64,000 nucleotides of DNA from Agromyces sp. S2-1-8 (GCF_021129215.1 NZ_JAJOLP010000001.1:992001-1056000); one strand, 5' to 3'. Counted from the stretch's first letter, positions 8,049 through 16,511 are shown. Translations and numbers: made by a program. Notes: generated by a model from the letters alone, not told the origin.

Positions 8049-9080
8049 ATGGACTTCGGCGCAGTGCTGCAGACCAACCCGCCGTCGGCGCGGGCGATCC
8101 AGCTCGCCAAGCTCGCGGAGGACCACGGCTTCAGCCATGTGTGGACGTTCGACTCGCACCTGCTCTGGCAGGAGCCGTACGTGATCCACTCCCAGATCCT
8201 CGCCGAGACGCGCAAGATCACGGTCGGCCCGTTCGTGACGAACCCCGCCACCCGCGACTGGACGGTCACCGCGAGCGTGTTCGCCACGCTCAACGAGATG
8301 TACGGCAACCGCACGATCTGCGGGATCGGTCGCGGCGACTCGGCGGTGCGGGTGACGAACGGCAAGCCGACCACGATCGCCGAGCTGCGGGAGTCGATCC
8401 ACGTCATCCGCGAACTCGCGAACTCGCGGCCGGTCGAGTACCACGGCTCGACCCTGCAGTTCCCGTGGAGCGAGGGGTCGAAGCTCGAGGTGTGGGTCGC
8501 CGCGTACGGTCCGCTCGCGCTCAAGGCCGCCGGCGAGGTCGGCGACGGCTTCATCCTGCAGCTGGCCGACGTCGACATCGCGGCGTGGATGATCCGGCAC
8601 GTGCGCGAGGCCGCCGAGGCCGCGGGCCGCGACCCCATGTCGGTGAAGATCTGCGTGGCCGCCCCCTTCTACATCGGCGACGACCGCGCGCACATGCGCG
8701 ACCAGTGCCGCTGGTTCGGCGGGATGGTCGGCAACCACATCGCCGACATCGTGGAGAAGTACGGCTCGAAGTCGGAGGCCGCGGGCGGGGCCGTCCCCGA
8801 GGCGCTGTCGTCGTACATCGCCGGTCGCAAGGGCTACGACTACAACGAGCACGGCCGCGCCGGCAACACGCACACCGACTTCGTGCCCGACGAGATCATC
8901 GACCGCTTCTGCCTGCTCGGCAACGCCGACGAGCACATCGAGAAGCTCGAGCAGCTGAAGGCGCTCGGCGTCGACCAGTTCGCCGGCTACCTGCAGCACG
9001 ACAACAAGGAGGAGACGCTTCGCGTCTACGGCGAGACCGTCATCCCGGCGCTCGCCGACCACGTCACCGCGAAGCGCTGA
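8049..9080 (+). CDS. LLM-class flavin/F420-dependent oxidoreductase in the pyrimidine cluster
   Basis: A 343-residue TIM-barrel protein of the luciferase-like monooxygenase (bacterial luciferase / F420 reductase) superfamily, recognisable from the LAKLAEDHGFSHVWTFDSHL start, the IGRGDSAVR and WVAAYGPLALKAAGEVGDGF motifs around residues 95-180 and the late LEQLKALGVDQFAGYLQ segment. I chose ATG 8049 rather than 8034 because a perfect AAGGAG at 8038-8043 sits 5 bases before it. It is embedded between dihydropyrimidinase and the beta-alanine aminotransferase, which suggests a redox step in pyrimidine (or hydantoin) use. Whether it uses F420 or FMN cannot be told; cofD in the window shows that F420 is probably available. 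Confidence 0.85.
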   Translation: MDFGAVLQTNPPSARAIQLAKLAEDHGFSHVWTFDSHLLWQEPYVIHSQILAETRKITVGPFVTNPATRDWTVTASVFATLNEMYGNRTICGIGRGDSAVRVTNGKPTTIAELRESIHVIRELANSRPVEYHGSTLQFPWSEGSKLEVWVAAYGPLALKAAGEVGDGFILQLADVDIAAWMIRHVREAAEAAGRDPMSVKICVAAPFYIGDDRAHMRDQCRWFGGMVGNHIADIVEKYGSKSEAAGGAVPEALSSYIAGRKGYDYNEHGRAGNTHTDFVPDEIIDRFCLLGNADEHIEKLEQLKALGVDQFAGYLQHDNKEETLRVYGETVIPALADHVTAKR

Positions 9081-9102
9081 TCCGTTCGACGAAGGGCACC
9101 CC

Positions 9103-10428
9103 ATGACCGACAGCCTCACCGACGGGCTCGACGAACTCGCGCGAGAGCTCGACCAGGCGCACGTGTTCCACTCCTGGTCGGCGCAGGCGGCGCCGCCGGG
9201 ACTCGTCGTCGCGAGCGGTCGCGGCTCGCGGGTGTGGGACCACGCCGGACGCGAGTACCTCGACTTCTCGAGCCAGCTCGTGAACGTCAACATCGGGCAC
9301 GAGCACCCGGCCGTCGTCGCCGCCATCCGCGAGCAGGCCGAGCTGCTCACGACGATCGCACCGTCGACCGTCAACCTCGCCCGCGGCGAGGCGGCCAAGC
9401 GTATCGTCGACCGAGCGCCCGACGGCTTCTCGAAGGTGTTCTTCACGAACGGCGGCGCCGACGCGAACGAGAACGCGGTGCGTATGGCACGCCTGCACAC
9501 CGGCCGCGACAAGGTGCTCTCGACGTACCGCTCCTACCACGGCAACACCGGTGCGGCGATCGTCGCGACGGGCGACTGGCGGCGCATGCCGAACGAGTTC
9601 GCCCGCGGCCACGTGCACTTCTTCGGTCCCTACCTGTACCGCTCGGAGTTCTGGGCGTCGACGCCCGAAGAGGAGTCGGAGCGCGCCCTGCGTCACCTCT
9701 CCCGGGTGATCGAGTCGGAGGGGCCGCAGACGATCGCGGCGGTGCTCCTCGAGACGATCCCCGGCACCGCAGGCGTCCTCGTGCCGCCGCCCGGCTACCT
9801 CGCCGGGGTGCGTGCGCTGTGCGACGCGCACGGCATCCTGCTCATCCTCGACGAAGTGATGGCGGGGTTCGGTCGCACCGGCCGCTGGTTCGCGTTCGAC
9901 GGCTACGACGTGCGCCCCGACCTCATCACCTTCGCGAAGGGCGTGAACTCGGGCTACGTGCCCGCCGGCGGCGTCGTGATCTCCGACCCGATCGCGGCGA
10001 CCTTCGACGACCGGGTGTTCCCGGGCGGGCTCACCTACTCGGGCCATCCGCTCGCGATGGCGTCGATCGTCGCAACCCTCGACGCCATGTCGTCGGAGCG
10101 CATCGTGGAGCACGCCCGCGAGATCGGCGCCGAGGCGATCGCCCCGGCCCTCGGAGACCTCGCCGACCGGCACGACGTCATCGGCGAGGTGCGCGGCGAG
10201 GGCGTGTTCTGGGCCGTCGAGCTGGTCGCCGACCGCAAGACCCGCGAGCCGCTGCCGGCCGCGGCCATGGGCCGCATCAAGTCCGCGCTCATCGGGCGCG
10301 GGCTGCTGCCATTCATCCAGGACAACCGCATCCACGTCGTGCCGCCCTGCGTCGTCACGGCCGACGAGGTCGCCGAGGCGGCCGCGATCTACGACGACGT
10401 GCTGGCGACCGCACTGGTCGCCGACTAG
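9103..10428 (+). CDS. Class III aminotransferase, probable beta-alanine:pyruvate type
   Basis: The 441-residue protein is a PLP-dependent fold-I aminotransferase of the class III (omega) group. It carries NGGADANENAVRMAR for phosphate binding, ILDEVMAGFGRTG with the PLP-pyridine Asp, and ITFAKGVNSGYVPAGGV with the Schiff-base Lys. In this neighbourhood the natural substrate is beta-alanine (or 3-aminoisobutyrate), giving malonate semialdehyde (or methylmalonate semialdehyde), which the next gene product oxidises. An AAGGG site precedes the ATG at 9103. Other omega-amino acids or 4-aminobutyrate remain possible. Confidence 0.88.
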   Translation: MTDSLTDGLDELARELDQAHVFHSWSAQAAPPGLVVASGRGSRVWDHAGREYLDFSSQLVNVNIGHEHPAVVAAIREQAELLTTIAPSTVNLARGEAAKRIVDRAPDGFSKVFFTNGGADANENAVRMARLHTGRDKVLSTYRSYHGNTGAAIVATGDWRRMPNEFARGHVHFFGPYLYRSEFWASTPEEESERALRHLSRVIESEGPQTIAAVLLETIPGTAGVLVPPPGYLAGVRALCDAHGILLILDEVMAGFGRTGRWFAFDGYDVRPDLITFAKGVNSGYVPAGGVVISDPIAATFDDRVFPGGLTYSGHPLAMASIVATLDAMSSERIVEHAREIGAEAIAPALGDLADRHDVIGEVRGEGVFWAVELVADRKTREPLPAAAMGRIKSALIGRGLLPFIQDNRIHVVPPCVVTADEVAEAAAIYDDVLATALVAD

Positions 10429-10442
10429 CGGAGAAGGAGGTC

Positions 10443-10523
10443 GGTCGAGGAGGCGCGCAGCGCCGTATCGAGGTCACACCGGCATGCTGGTCTCGATGCG
10501 CTCCTTCGTCACCACTCGACCGG
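10443..10523. repeat. REP-like palindromic repeat, inverted doublet
   Basis: Two copies face each other in the 111-base gap between the aminotransferase and dehydrogenase genes. The first (10443-10475) starts GGTCGAGGAGGCGCGC, the second (about 10489-10523) starts GGTCTCGATGCGCTCC and ends CACTCGACCGG. The arrangement resembles a REP doublet. Confidence 0.75.
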
Positions 10524-10539
10524 CGAGAGGAGGACGATC

Positions 10540-12033
10540 ATGACCGACACCATCCAGCACTGGATCGGCGGGGCGCCTGCGGGCGGCGACGCCGCCCGCA
10601 CCGGACCCGTCTACAACCCCGCGCTCGGCGTCGAGCAGAAGCGGGTGGCGTTCGCCGAGGCATCCGACGTCGATGCCGCGGTGGAAGCCGCGGCCGGCGC
10701 CTTCCCCGCCTGGCGCGACACCTCGATCGCGAAGCGCCAGCAGGTGATGTTCCGGTTCCGCGAACTGCTGAACGAGCGGTCGGGCGAGCTCGCCGAGATC
10801 CTCACGAGCGAGCACGGCAAGGTGCTCGGCGACGCGCAGGGCGAGATCTCGCGCGGCCTCGAGGTCGTCGAGCTCGCCTGCGCGATGCCGTTCGCGACGA
10901 AGGGCGAGTACTCCGAGAACGTGTCGACCGGCGTCGACGTGTACACGCTGCGCCAGCCCGTCGGCGTGGTCGGCATCATCTCGCCGTTCAACTTCCCGGC
11001 GATGGTGCCGCTGTGGTTCTTCCCGCTCGCGATCGCGACCGGCAACACGGTCGTGCTGAAGCCCTCCGAGAAGGACCCGTCGGCTGCGGTCTGGCTCGCC
11101 CGGCTCATGCAGGAGGCGGGGCTGCCCGACGGCGTGCTCAACGTCGTGCACGGCGACAAGGTCGCCGTCGACGCCTTGCTCGAGCACCCGACCGTGCGCT
11201 CGATCTCGTTCGTCGGCTCGACGCCGATCGCACGGTACATCTACGCGACGGCCACCGCGAACGGCAAGCGGGTGCAGGCCCTCGGCGGCGCGAAGAACCA
11301 CATGCTCGTGCTGCCCGACGCCGACCTCGACCTCGCGGCCGACGCCGCGGTGAACGCCGGCTTCGGCTCCGCGGGCGAGCGGTGCATGGCGATCTCCGCG
11401 GTGCTCGCGGTCGAGCAGGTCGCCGACGAGTTCGTGGCGAAGGTCGCCGAGCGGATGTCGCGGCTCACGACCGGCGACGGTCGGCGCGGCTGCGACATGG
11501 GCCCGCTGATCACCCGCGAGCACCGCGACAAGGTCGCCGGCTACCTCGACGTGGCGGCGACCGACGGCGCGAGCGTCGTCGTCGACGGGCGCGACCCGCA
11601 GGTCGACGGCGACCCGAACGGCTTCTGGATGGGCCCGACCCTCGTCGACCGGGTGCCGACATCGTCGGCGGTGTACCGCGACGAGATCTTCGGCCCCGTG
11701 CTCTCGGTCGTGCGGGTCTCGGGCTACGAGGAGGGGCTCGGGATCATCAACGCGTCGCCCTACGGCAACGGCACCGCGATCTTCACGAACGACGGCGGGG
11801 CCGCCCGCCGGTTCCAGCGCGAGGTGACGGTCGGCATGGTCGGCATCAACGTGCCGATCCCCGTGCCGGTGGCGTACCACTCGTTCGGCGGCTGGAAGGA
11901 CTCGTTCTTCGGCGACGCGAAGGCCTACGGCGCTCGCGGCTTCGACTTCTTCACGCAGGAGAAGGCGATCACCTCCCGCTGGCTCGACCCGAGCCACGGC
12001 GGGATCAACCTGGGCTTCCCGCAGCACGAGTAG
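10540..12033 (+). CDS. mmsA: CoA-acylating methylmalonate/malonate semialdehyde dehydrogenase
   Basis: The 497-residue protein is an aldehyde dehydrogenase of the MmsA subfamily, which converts methylmalonate or malonate semialdehyde with NAD and CoA to propanoyl- or acetyl-CoA plus CO2. Supporting motifs are PFNFPAMVPLWFFPLAIA (NAD binding), the nucleophile Cys in SAGERCMAIS, and the VGINVPIPVPVAYHSFGGWK block that is specific for MmsA over other ALDHs. A GGAGGA site precedes the ATG at 10540. It completes the path from dihydropyrimidines to acetyl-CoA/propanoyl-CoA encoded by the preceding four genes. Confidence 0.92.
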   Translation: MTDTIQHWIGGAPAGGDAARTGPVYNPALGVEQKRVAFAEASDVDAAVEAAAGAFPAWRDTSIAKRQQVMFRFRELLNERSGELAEILTSEHGKVLGDAQGEISRGLEVVELACAMPFATKGEYSENVSTGVDVYTLRQPVGVVGIISPFNFPAMVPLWFFPLAIATGNTVVLKPSEKDPSAAVWLARLMQEAGLPDGVLNVVHGDKVAVDALLEHPTVRSISFVGSTPIARYIYATATANGKRVQALGGAKNHMLVLPDADLDLAADAAVNAGFGSAGERCMAISAVLAVEQVADEFVAKVAERMSRLTTGDGRRGCDMGPLITREHRDKVAGYLDVAATDGASVVVDGRDPQVDGDPNGFWMGPTLVDRVPTSSAVYRDEIFGPVLSVVRVSGYEEGLGIINASPYGNGTAIFTNDGGAARRFQREVTVGMVGINVPIPVPVAYHSFGGWKDSFFGDAKAYGARGFDFFTQEKAITSRWLDPSHGGINLGFPQHE

Positions 12034-12071
12034 CCGCGGGCGCGCCTCAGGCGATCGGAGCGCGTGCGACG

Positions 12072-12749
12072 TCAGGCGCCGAAGTTGGCCGACGGCGCGA
12101 TGATCGCGTCGACGCGGTTGTCGTCGACGCTGCCGTAGACCGCGGTCGCGAAGTTCAGCTCGTCGCTGCCGTTCATCGGCGGCAGGTCGACGAGGTCCAT
12201 CCGGATGTAGCGCGTGGTGAGTCCTGAGGATGGGTTCGTGAAATCGGAGTACTCGCCCGAGATCGCGTCGATCGGGTCGCCCACCAGGGTGCCGTCGACC
12301 GCGCGAATCGCCAAGCCGTTCGCATCGATACCGGTGGCGCGCACCCAATGCTCGGGCGTGTACGGGGGCTCGCCGTCGGGCACGGTGTCGACGAGCCGGA
12401 GGTCGCCCCAGTCGTGATACGTCGCTGCCGGGGCGTCGTTGCGACCCTCGAACGGAGTGTCGACGGGTGCGCCGAGGTACGCCGAGAGGCCGGCGACGAC
12501 CGTGTCGGTCGGTTGGAAGTAGTCGAAGCTCGCGAGCTCGTCTCCCGCGGCGTCGACGACGACGATGCGCTCGGTGGTGATGGTGATGCCTTCGGCGACC
12601 GGTGTCTCCGGGGTGGGGGTGGGGTTGGGGGCCGGCGTCGAGGCCGGAGTCGGCTGCTCGGTGGGCGACGGGGTCGGCGAACTGCACGCGGTGGTGAGTG
12701 CAAGGACGGCGAGGGCGATGACCGGCACCATGATCTTCCGTCGCAACAT
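12072..12749 (-). CDS. Lipoprotein, paralogue of the one at 14181-14894
   Basis: A 225-residue secreted lipoprotein: signal peptide of about 21 residues with lipobox LTTAC, then a Pro/Thr-rich linker to about residue 52, then a folded domain. The domain contains SFDYFQPTDTVVAGLSAYLG and APVDTP, which recur almost unchanged in the second lipoprotein gene 1.4 kb away. Family unknown; a surface-anchored binding or envelope role is likely from the lipid anchor. The start at 12749 is supported by TAGAGT 7 bases upstream, indicating a leaderless mRNA. Confidence 0.85.
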   Translation of the reverse strand: MLRRKIMVPVIALAVLALTTACSSPTPSPTEQPTPASTPAPNPTPTPETPVAEGITITTERIVVVDAAGDELASFDYFQPTDTVVAGLSAYLGAPVDTPFEGRNDAPAATYHDWGDLRLVDTVPDGEPPYTPEHWVRATGIDANGLAIRAVDGTLVGDPIDAISGEYSDFTNPSSGLTTRYIRMDLVDLPPMNGSDELNFATAVYGSVDDNRVDAIIAPSANFGA

Positions 12750-12762
12750 GGCGTCGACTCTA
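12749..12762 (-). promoter_or_regulatory. Leaderless-type -10 box of the first lipoprotein gene
   Basis: On the minus strand TAGAGT (12762-12757) is followed by 7 bases and the ATG at 12749; there is no Shine-Dalgarno sequence. Confidence 0.5.
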
Positions 12763-12793
12763 GTGGTCCTGACGAGTTCAGCGTCCGGTCGAG

Positions 12794-13276
12794 TCAGGAC
12801 GCCGGGGGCAGGGCGTCGCGAAGCAGGCGCAGCGCGGCGCCCACCGTCTGGTGCACGACCTCGGACGGGTCGCCTTCGAACTGGAAGTGCACGTCGTGGA
12901 TCTCGCCGCGCACGGCGACCGCCGCGAAGACGCTCCCCGCCGGTTCGCCGTCGGCCGGGTCGGGGCCGCCCACTCCCGTCACCGCGATCGCGGCGTCGGC
13001 GTCGAGGAGCCGGGCGGCACCCGTCGCGAGTTCACGTGCGCACTGCGCCGATGCGACCGATTCGGCGGTGACGCCGAGCACCTCGCGCTTGACGCCCTCG
13101 GCGTAGGCGATGATCCCGCCGCGGAACCAGTCGGATGCCTCGTGCCCCGCGCCCAGCGCGTTCGAGAGCGCGCCGCTCGTGAGCGATTCGGCGGCGGCCA
13201 CGGTGAGACCCGCCGCCTGTGCGCGGTCGGCGACCTCCTCGGCGATGCGCATGAACTTCTCGGCCGGATCCTTCAT
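12794..13276 (-). CDS. cinA: CinA C-terminal domain protein (nicotinamide-nucleotide amidohydrolase)
   Basis: The 160-residue protein equals the stand-alone CinA C-terminal domain (PncC), which deamidates NMN to nicotinate mononucleotide. It shows the family motifs AAESLTSGALSNALG, FRGGIIAYAEGVK, and the conserved AIAVTGVGGPDPADGEPAGS block. The N-terminal MoeA-like domain of full-length CinA is absent. Its ATG at 13276 lies one base after the stop of the enoyl-CoA hydratase gene, so the two are co-transcribed. In many actinobacteria this gene sits upstream of recA-associated genes, which is not the case here. Confidence 0.9.
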   Translation of the reverse strand: MKDPAEKFMRIAEEVADRAQAAGLTVAAAESLTSGALSNALGAGHEASDWFRGGIIAYAEGVKREVLGVTAESVASAQCARELATGAARLLDADAAIAVTGVGGPDPADGEPAGSVFAAVAVRGEIHDVHFQFEGDPSEVVHQTVGAALRLLRDALPPAS

Positions 13277-13277
13277 G

Positions 13278-14057
13278 TCAGCCCCTTCGTGCGGTGAACG
13301 CCGCGATGCGTGCCTGCGCCTCGGGCGTCGCGAACGCGGCGCCGATCGTGCGCGCCTCGTCGTCGAGCGCGTCGCCGAACGGGCGGACGAGCCCCGATCG
13401 CACGAGCCGTTTCGCCTGCCCGAACGCGGCGGTCGCCCCGTCGAGCCAGGACCGCGCGACGTCGAGCGCACGCGGCGCGACCTCATCGGGCGCGACGACC
13501 TCGGTGACGAGACCCCAGTCGAGCGCCTCGGCGGCGGTGATCGTGCGCGGGGTGAGGGTGAGCTCGAGCGCGCGACGCGTGCCGATCGCCTCGGGCAGCA
13601 GCGTGCTCACCCCGCAGTCGGGCGTCAGCCCGACGTCGCTGTACCGGCTCGCGAACGTCGCCTGCTCGCTCGCGACGATGAAGTCGGCGACGAGCATGAA
13701 GCCGAGCCCGCCGCCGGCGACCGGCCCCTGCACGGCCGCGACGATCGGCTTCGCGCTCTCGCGCAGCGTCAGGTGGCCGTCGTGGATGCGGTCGGCGAGG
13801 CCCGTGATCACGCTCGCGGCGTCGCCGCCCGCGGCGGCGAGCTCCGACATCGCGACGACGTCGCCGCCCGCGCAGAACGCCCGGCCCGAGGCATCCAGCA
13901 GCACCGCGCCGACGTCGTCGCGCTCCGCGATCTCGTGCGCGATCTCCTGCCAGCGCGCGATCGCGCCGGGGTCGACGGCGTTGAGCCTGGCGGGGCGGTT
14001 GAGGGTGACGCGGGCGAGCCCGTCGGTCACGTCGAGGAGGATCGCGTCATCGGCCAT
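13278..14057 (-). CDS. Enoyl-CoA hydratase/isomerase family protein
   Basis: A 259-residue crotonase-fold protein. It has the VTLNRPARLNAVD start, an oxyanion-hole region GRAFCAGGDV around residue 60-70 and PIVAAVQGPVAGGGLGFMLVADFIVAS with the second oxyanion-hole Gly. The ATG at 14057 was preferred to the longer frame because the first crotonase strand begins right after it and TAGGCT lies 8 bases upstream. The precise reaction (hydratase, isomerase or other) cannot be fixed from motifs. It forms a two-gene unit with cinA. Confidence 0.88.
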   Translation of the reverse strand: MADDAILLDVTDGLARVTLNRPARLNAVDPGAIARWQEIAHEIAERDDVGAVLLDASGRAFCAGGDVVAMSELAAAGGDAASVITGLADRIHDGHLTLRESAKPIVAAVQGPVAGGGLGFMLVADFIVASEQATFASRYSDVGLTPDCGVSTLLPEAIGTRRALELTLTPRTITAAEALDWGLVTEVVAPDEVAPRALDVARSWLDGATAAFGQAKRLVRSGLVRPFGDALDDEARTIGAAFATPEAQARIAAFTARRG

Positions 14058-14071
14058 GACGCCGGAGCCTA
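14057..14071 (-). promoter_or_regulatory. Leaderless-type -10 box of the enoyl-CoA hydratase gene
   Basis: TAGGCT (14071-14066 on the minus strand), 8 bases, then ATG at 14057. Confidence 0.45.
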
Positions 14072-14180
14072 CTCGTCTCGTCGGCTGCGCGCGCGGGCGT
14101 TGGCGACCTCCTGACGCGAGCACCCCGACCGGGCCGCACGGGCAGTGGCGGATCGCCAACCCGGGGGCGGCCGACCGGTG

Positions 14181-14894
14181 TCAGACGCCGAAGTCCGGAG
14201 CCGGTGCGTTGAGGCGGGCGATCTCGCCCGTGTCACCGTCGCTCAGCACGTTGACCGAGTAATGCCGCTCGCCGCTCGCGGCCGGGTTCGGCGGGATCGA
14301 CACCGTGCCGATCTGCGAGACGACGGTGTTGAGCCCGGACGACGGATCGACGTACGGGGACCCGGAGGTGACGCCGATCGTCACCGTCGACAGCAGGTCG
14401 CCGACCTGCACGCCGTCGGCCGAGCCGATGCCGGGTGCCGAGCCGATCGGCAGGCCGCCCGCGGTCGCGGCGTCGACGAAGACCCAGTGGTTCGGGATGT
14501 CGGGCACGGTGCCGGGCGTGTCGGAGTCGTAGAGCCGCAGGCCGTCCCAGACGTGCTCGACCCCCGGCGGGGACTCGAGCCCGCCGGGGTGCGGTGTGTC
14601 GACCGGCGCCCCGAGCACGGCGGTGAGGCCCGCGACGACCTCGTCGGTCGGCTGGAAGTAGTCGTAACTCTCGATGATCGCGCCGCCTGCGTCGCGAACG
14701 GTGATCGCCTCGGCTGAGATATCGATGGATGCCGCAGCGGGAGCCGTGCTCTCGGTGGGCGGTGCGCTCGCGCTCCCGGTCGACGGGCCGCTCGGCGAGT
14801 CGGGCGACGACGCCGGCGCGCACGCACTGAGCGCGACGACGGCGAGGAGTGCGGTGGCGGCGAGCACGGCTACGCGTGCGGCTGGGCGCGACAT
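14181..14894 (-). CDS. Lipoprotein, paralogue of the one at 12072-12749
   Basis: A 237-residue lipoprotein with an Arg-containing signal peptide and lipobox VALSAC, then a Ser/Pro/Thr linker to about residue 54. The mature domain contains SYDYFQPTDEVVAGLTAVLG and APVDTP followed by an HVWDGLRL segment, matching the neighbouring paralogue position by position. Both proteins share the same order of features but diverge in the last third. TAGGCT lies 6 bases before the ATG at 14894, another leaderless-type start. Function unknown. Confidence 0.85.
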   Translation of the reverse strand: MSRPAARVAVLAATALLAVVALSACAPASSPDSPSGPSTGSASAPPTESTAPAAASIDISAEAITVRDAGGAIIESYDYFQPTDEVVAGLTAVLGAPVDTPHPGGLESPPGVEHVWDGLRLYDSDTPGTVPDIPNHWVFVDAATAGGLPIGSAPGIGSADGVQVGDLLSTVTIGVTSGSPYVDPSSGLNTVVSQIGTVSIPPNPAASGERHYSVNVLSDGDTGEIARLNAPAPDFGV

Positions 14895-14906
14895 GGCTGG
14901 AGCCTA
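14894..14906 (-). promoter_or_regulatory. Leaderless-type -10 box of the second lipoprotein gene
   Basis: TAGGCT (14906-14901 on the minus strand), 6 bases, then ATG at 14894. Confidence 0.5.
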
Positions 14907-14930
14907 GCGGTCGGCGGGGGCGCACCGATA

Positions 14931-15794
14931 TCAGGGCGTGCCCTGATAACCGGGCCACCCGATGGCGGCCTGCGCGGTCGTCAGGGCGCTGCCGACGAGC
15001 GCGGTCGGGGTCCACCCCGCGTACCTCCGGACTTCGCGCACCAAGTGGCTCTGGTCGGAGAATCCGAGACGGGCCGCCACGTCGGCGGCGGGCAGCGACC
15101 GGAGGGCGACCGCAGCGCGCTCGAATCGCACGAGACTCGCGGCGGCCTTCGGCCCGATGCCGACCTGCTCGGTGAAGCGCGAGGTCACGTGGCGCTGGCT
15201 CCACCCCGTCTGCTCGACCAGGTCGCCGACCCTGACCCGCCCGCCGGAACGGTCGATCTGCCGCCACATCCAGCCGACGAAGGGCTCGACCGGCCGGCCG
15301 AGGTCGAGCACGTCGAGCAACACGCGGTCGATGAGCGCGAATCGGCGCGGCCAGGTCCGAGCGGCCCACAGCTGCTCGACCAGCCGGTCGTCGAAGACCG
15401 GGACCGCATCGGCGAGTTCCACCACGCGGGCCGCGAGCTCGCGGCCCGGCAGGCCGAGCAGTCGGGTGACGCCGAGCGGGGTCAGGTAGACCTGCAGGCA
15501 GTGCTGCTCCGCGTCGAACTTCGTCGTCGCGTGGCCGGGCATGATGCCGGCGACGAACGACATGTGGCGACCCGTGCCCTCGCCGGCCGAGAGGTCGACC
15601 ACGTCGAGGGGCCGTCCGAACGACAGCACCAGCGGTATCAGGGTTCCCGCCACCTGGCGGCGTACGACGGGACGGTCGACGCGTTCGTGATGGCCCACGA
15701 TGCCGGCCACGAGTCCGGCGAACTCGGGGCGCACGCGATGTCGCACCAGGACCGGGCCCGGTGCGGTCGTCTCGATCACCCCGTCGTTCGTCAT
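14931..15794 (-). CDS. AraC-family regulator with N-terminal DUF6597-like domain
   Basis: A 287-residue regulator. The first 150 residues form a beta-rich sensor domain (RPEFAGLVAGIVGHHERV... HATTKFDAEQHCLQVYLTPLG pattern); the last 100 contain the AraC double HTH with VGDLVEQTGWSQRHVTSRFTEQVG and AARLGFSDQSHLVREVRRYAGWTPTAL split by about 20 residues. The ATG at 15794 removes an Arg-rich extension that has no homology pattern. It is transcribed divergently from the RibD-C reductase gene at 15864, a common pairing in which the regulator controls its neighbour. Confidence 0.85.
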   Translation of the reverse strand: MTNDGVIETTAPGPVLVRHRVRPEFAGLVAGIVGHHERVDRPVVRRQVAGTLIPLVLSFGRPLDVVDLSAGEGTGRHMSFVAGIMPGHATTKFDAEQHCLQVYLTPLGVTRLLGLPGRELAARVVELADAVPVFDDRLVEQLWAARTWPRRFALIDRVLLDVLDLGRPVEPFVGWMWRQIDRSGGRVRVGDLVEQTGWSQRHVTSRFTEQVGIGPKAAASLVRFERAAVALRSLPAADVAARLGFSDQSHLVREVRRYAGWTPTALVGSALTTAQAAIGWPGYQGTP

Positions 15795-15863
15795 CGTCGG
15801 TCGATTTTCTTCAAGCCGTCGGCGGCCGCTGCCGCGCAGCATGGGTCATGGAAGGAGAACATG

Positions 15864-16460
15864 ATGCGCAGACTGATCGCGATCGAATTCCTCTCGGTCG
15901 ATGGAGTCATGCAAGGACTCGGGTCGCCCGACGAAGACCGCGAGGGCGGCTTCGAGCACGGCGGATGGGGAGCACCCTACGCCGAAGCGATCCATGCCTC
16001 CAGCGCCTCAGGCGGGCTCGGGGGCACGACCGCCTACCTCTTCGGGCGGAGGACCTACGAGAAGATGGCGGCCTTCTGGCCGTCGGTCCCCGACGGCAAC
16101 CCGATCGCCGCCCACATGAACGCCACCGAGAAGCACGTCGCGACGGGCACCATTACCGAGTTCGGCTGGCACAACACGAGGGCACTGAGCGGCGACCTCG
16201 TCGACGGCGTCGAAGCGCTGAAGCGAGCCGGCGACGGTGCCATCGCGATCCTCGGCAGCGGCGTGCTCGTGCGCGCGCTGCTCGAGGCCGGGCTGATCGA
16301 CGGGCTGCGACTGTTCGTGCACCCGCTGATCCTCGGGTCGGGCAAGCGACTCTTCGGCGACCTCGAGAGCCCGCGCGCGCTCGCGCTGACCGGCTGCGAC
16401 ACCACCCCCATGGGAAGCCTCGTGCTCGAATACGACGTCGAGCACGACGACGAGCCCTGA
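15864..16460 (+). CDS. RibD C-terminal / dihydrofolate-reductase-fold family protein
   Basis: The 198-residue protein has the DHFR-like fold of the RibD C-terminal family: an IAIEFLSVDGVMQGLGSPDED start, FGRRTYEKMAAFWP in the middle and ALLEAGLIDGLRLFVHPLILGSGKRLF near residue 150-175. Stand-alone members are NADPH-dependent reductases of unknown substrate and are often named YyaP/YwjB-like. AAGGAG at 15852-15857 fits an ATG at 15864 (6-base spacer); the ATG at 15861 is an alternative. The divergent AraC gene is a probable regulator. Confidence 0.85.
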   Translation: MRRLIAIEFLSVDGVMQGLGSPDEDREGGFEHGGWGAPYAEAIHASSASGGLGGTTAYLFGRRTYEKMAAFWPSVPDGNPIAAHMNATEKHVATGTITEFGWHNTRALSGDLVDGVEALKRAGDGAIAILGSGVLVRALLEAGLIDGLRLFVHPLILGSGKRLFGDLESPRALALTGCDTTPMGSLVLEYDVEHDDEP

Positions 16461-16480
16461 ACGGCGAGCGGATGCCTCGT

Positions 16481-16506
16481 GGCGCGTCGCGACCGCGACG
16501 GGCGCC
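16481..16506. terminator. Possible bidirectional terminator hairpin
   Basis: GGCGCGTCGCG and CGCGACGGGCGCC form an imperfect GC-rich hairpin in the gap between the convergent reductase and LysR genes. There is no T tract on either side, as is common at high GC. Confidence 0.4.
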
Positions 16507-16511
16507 CGCGG

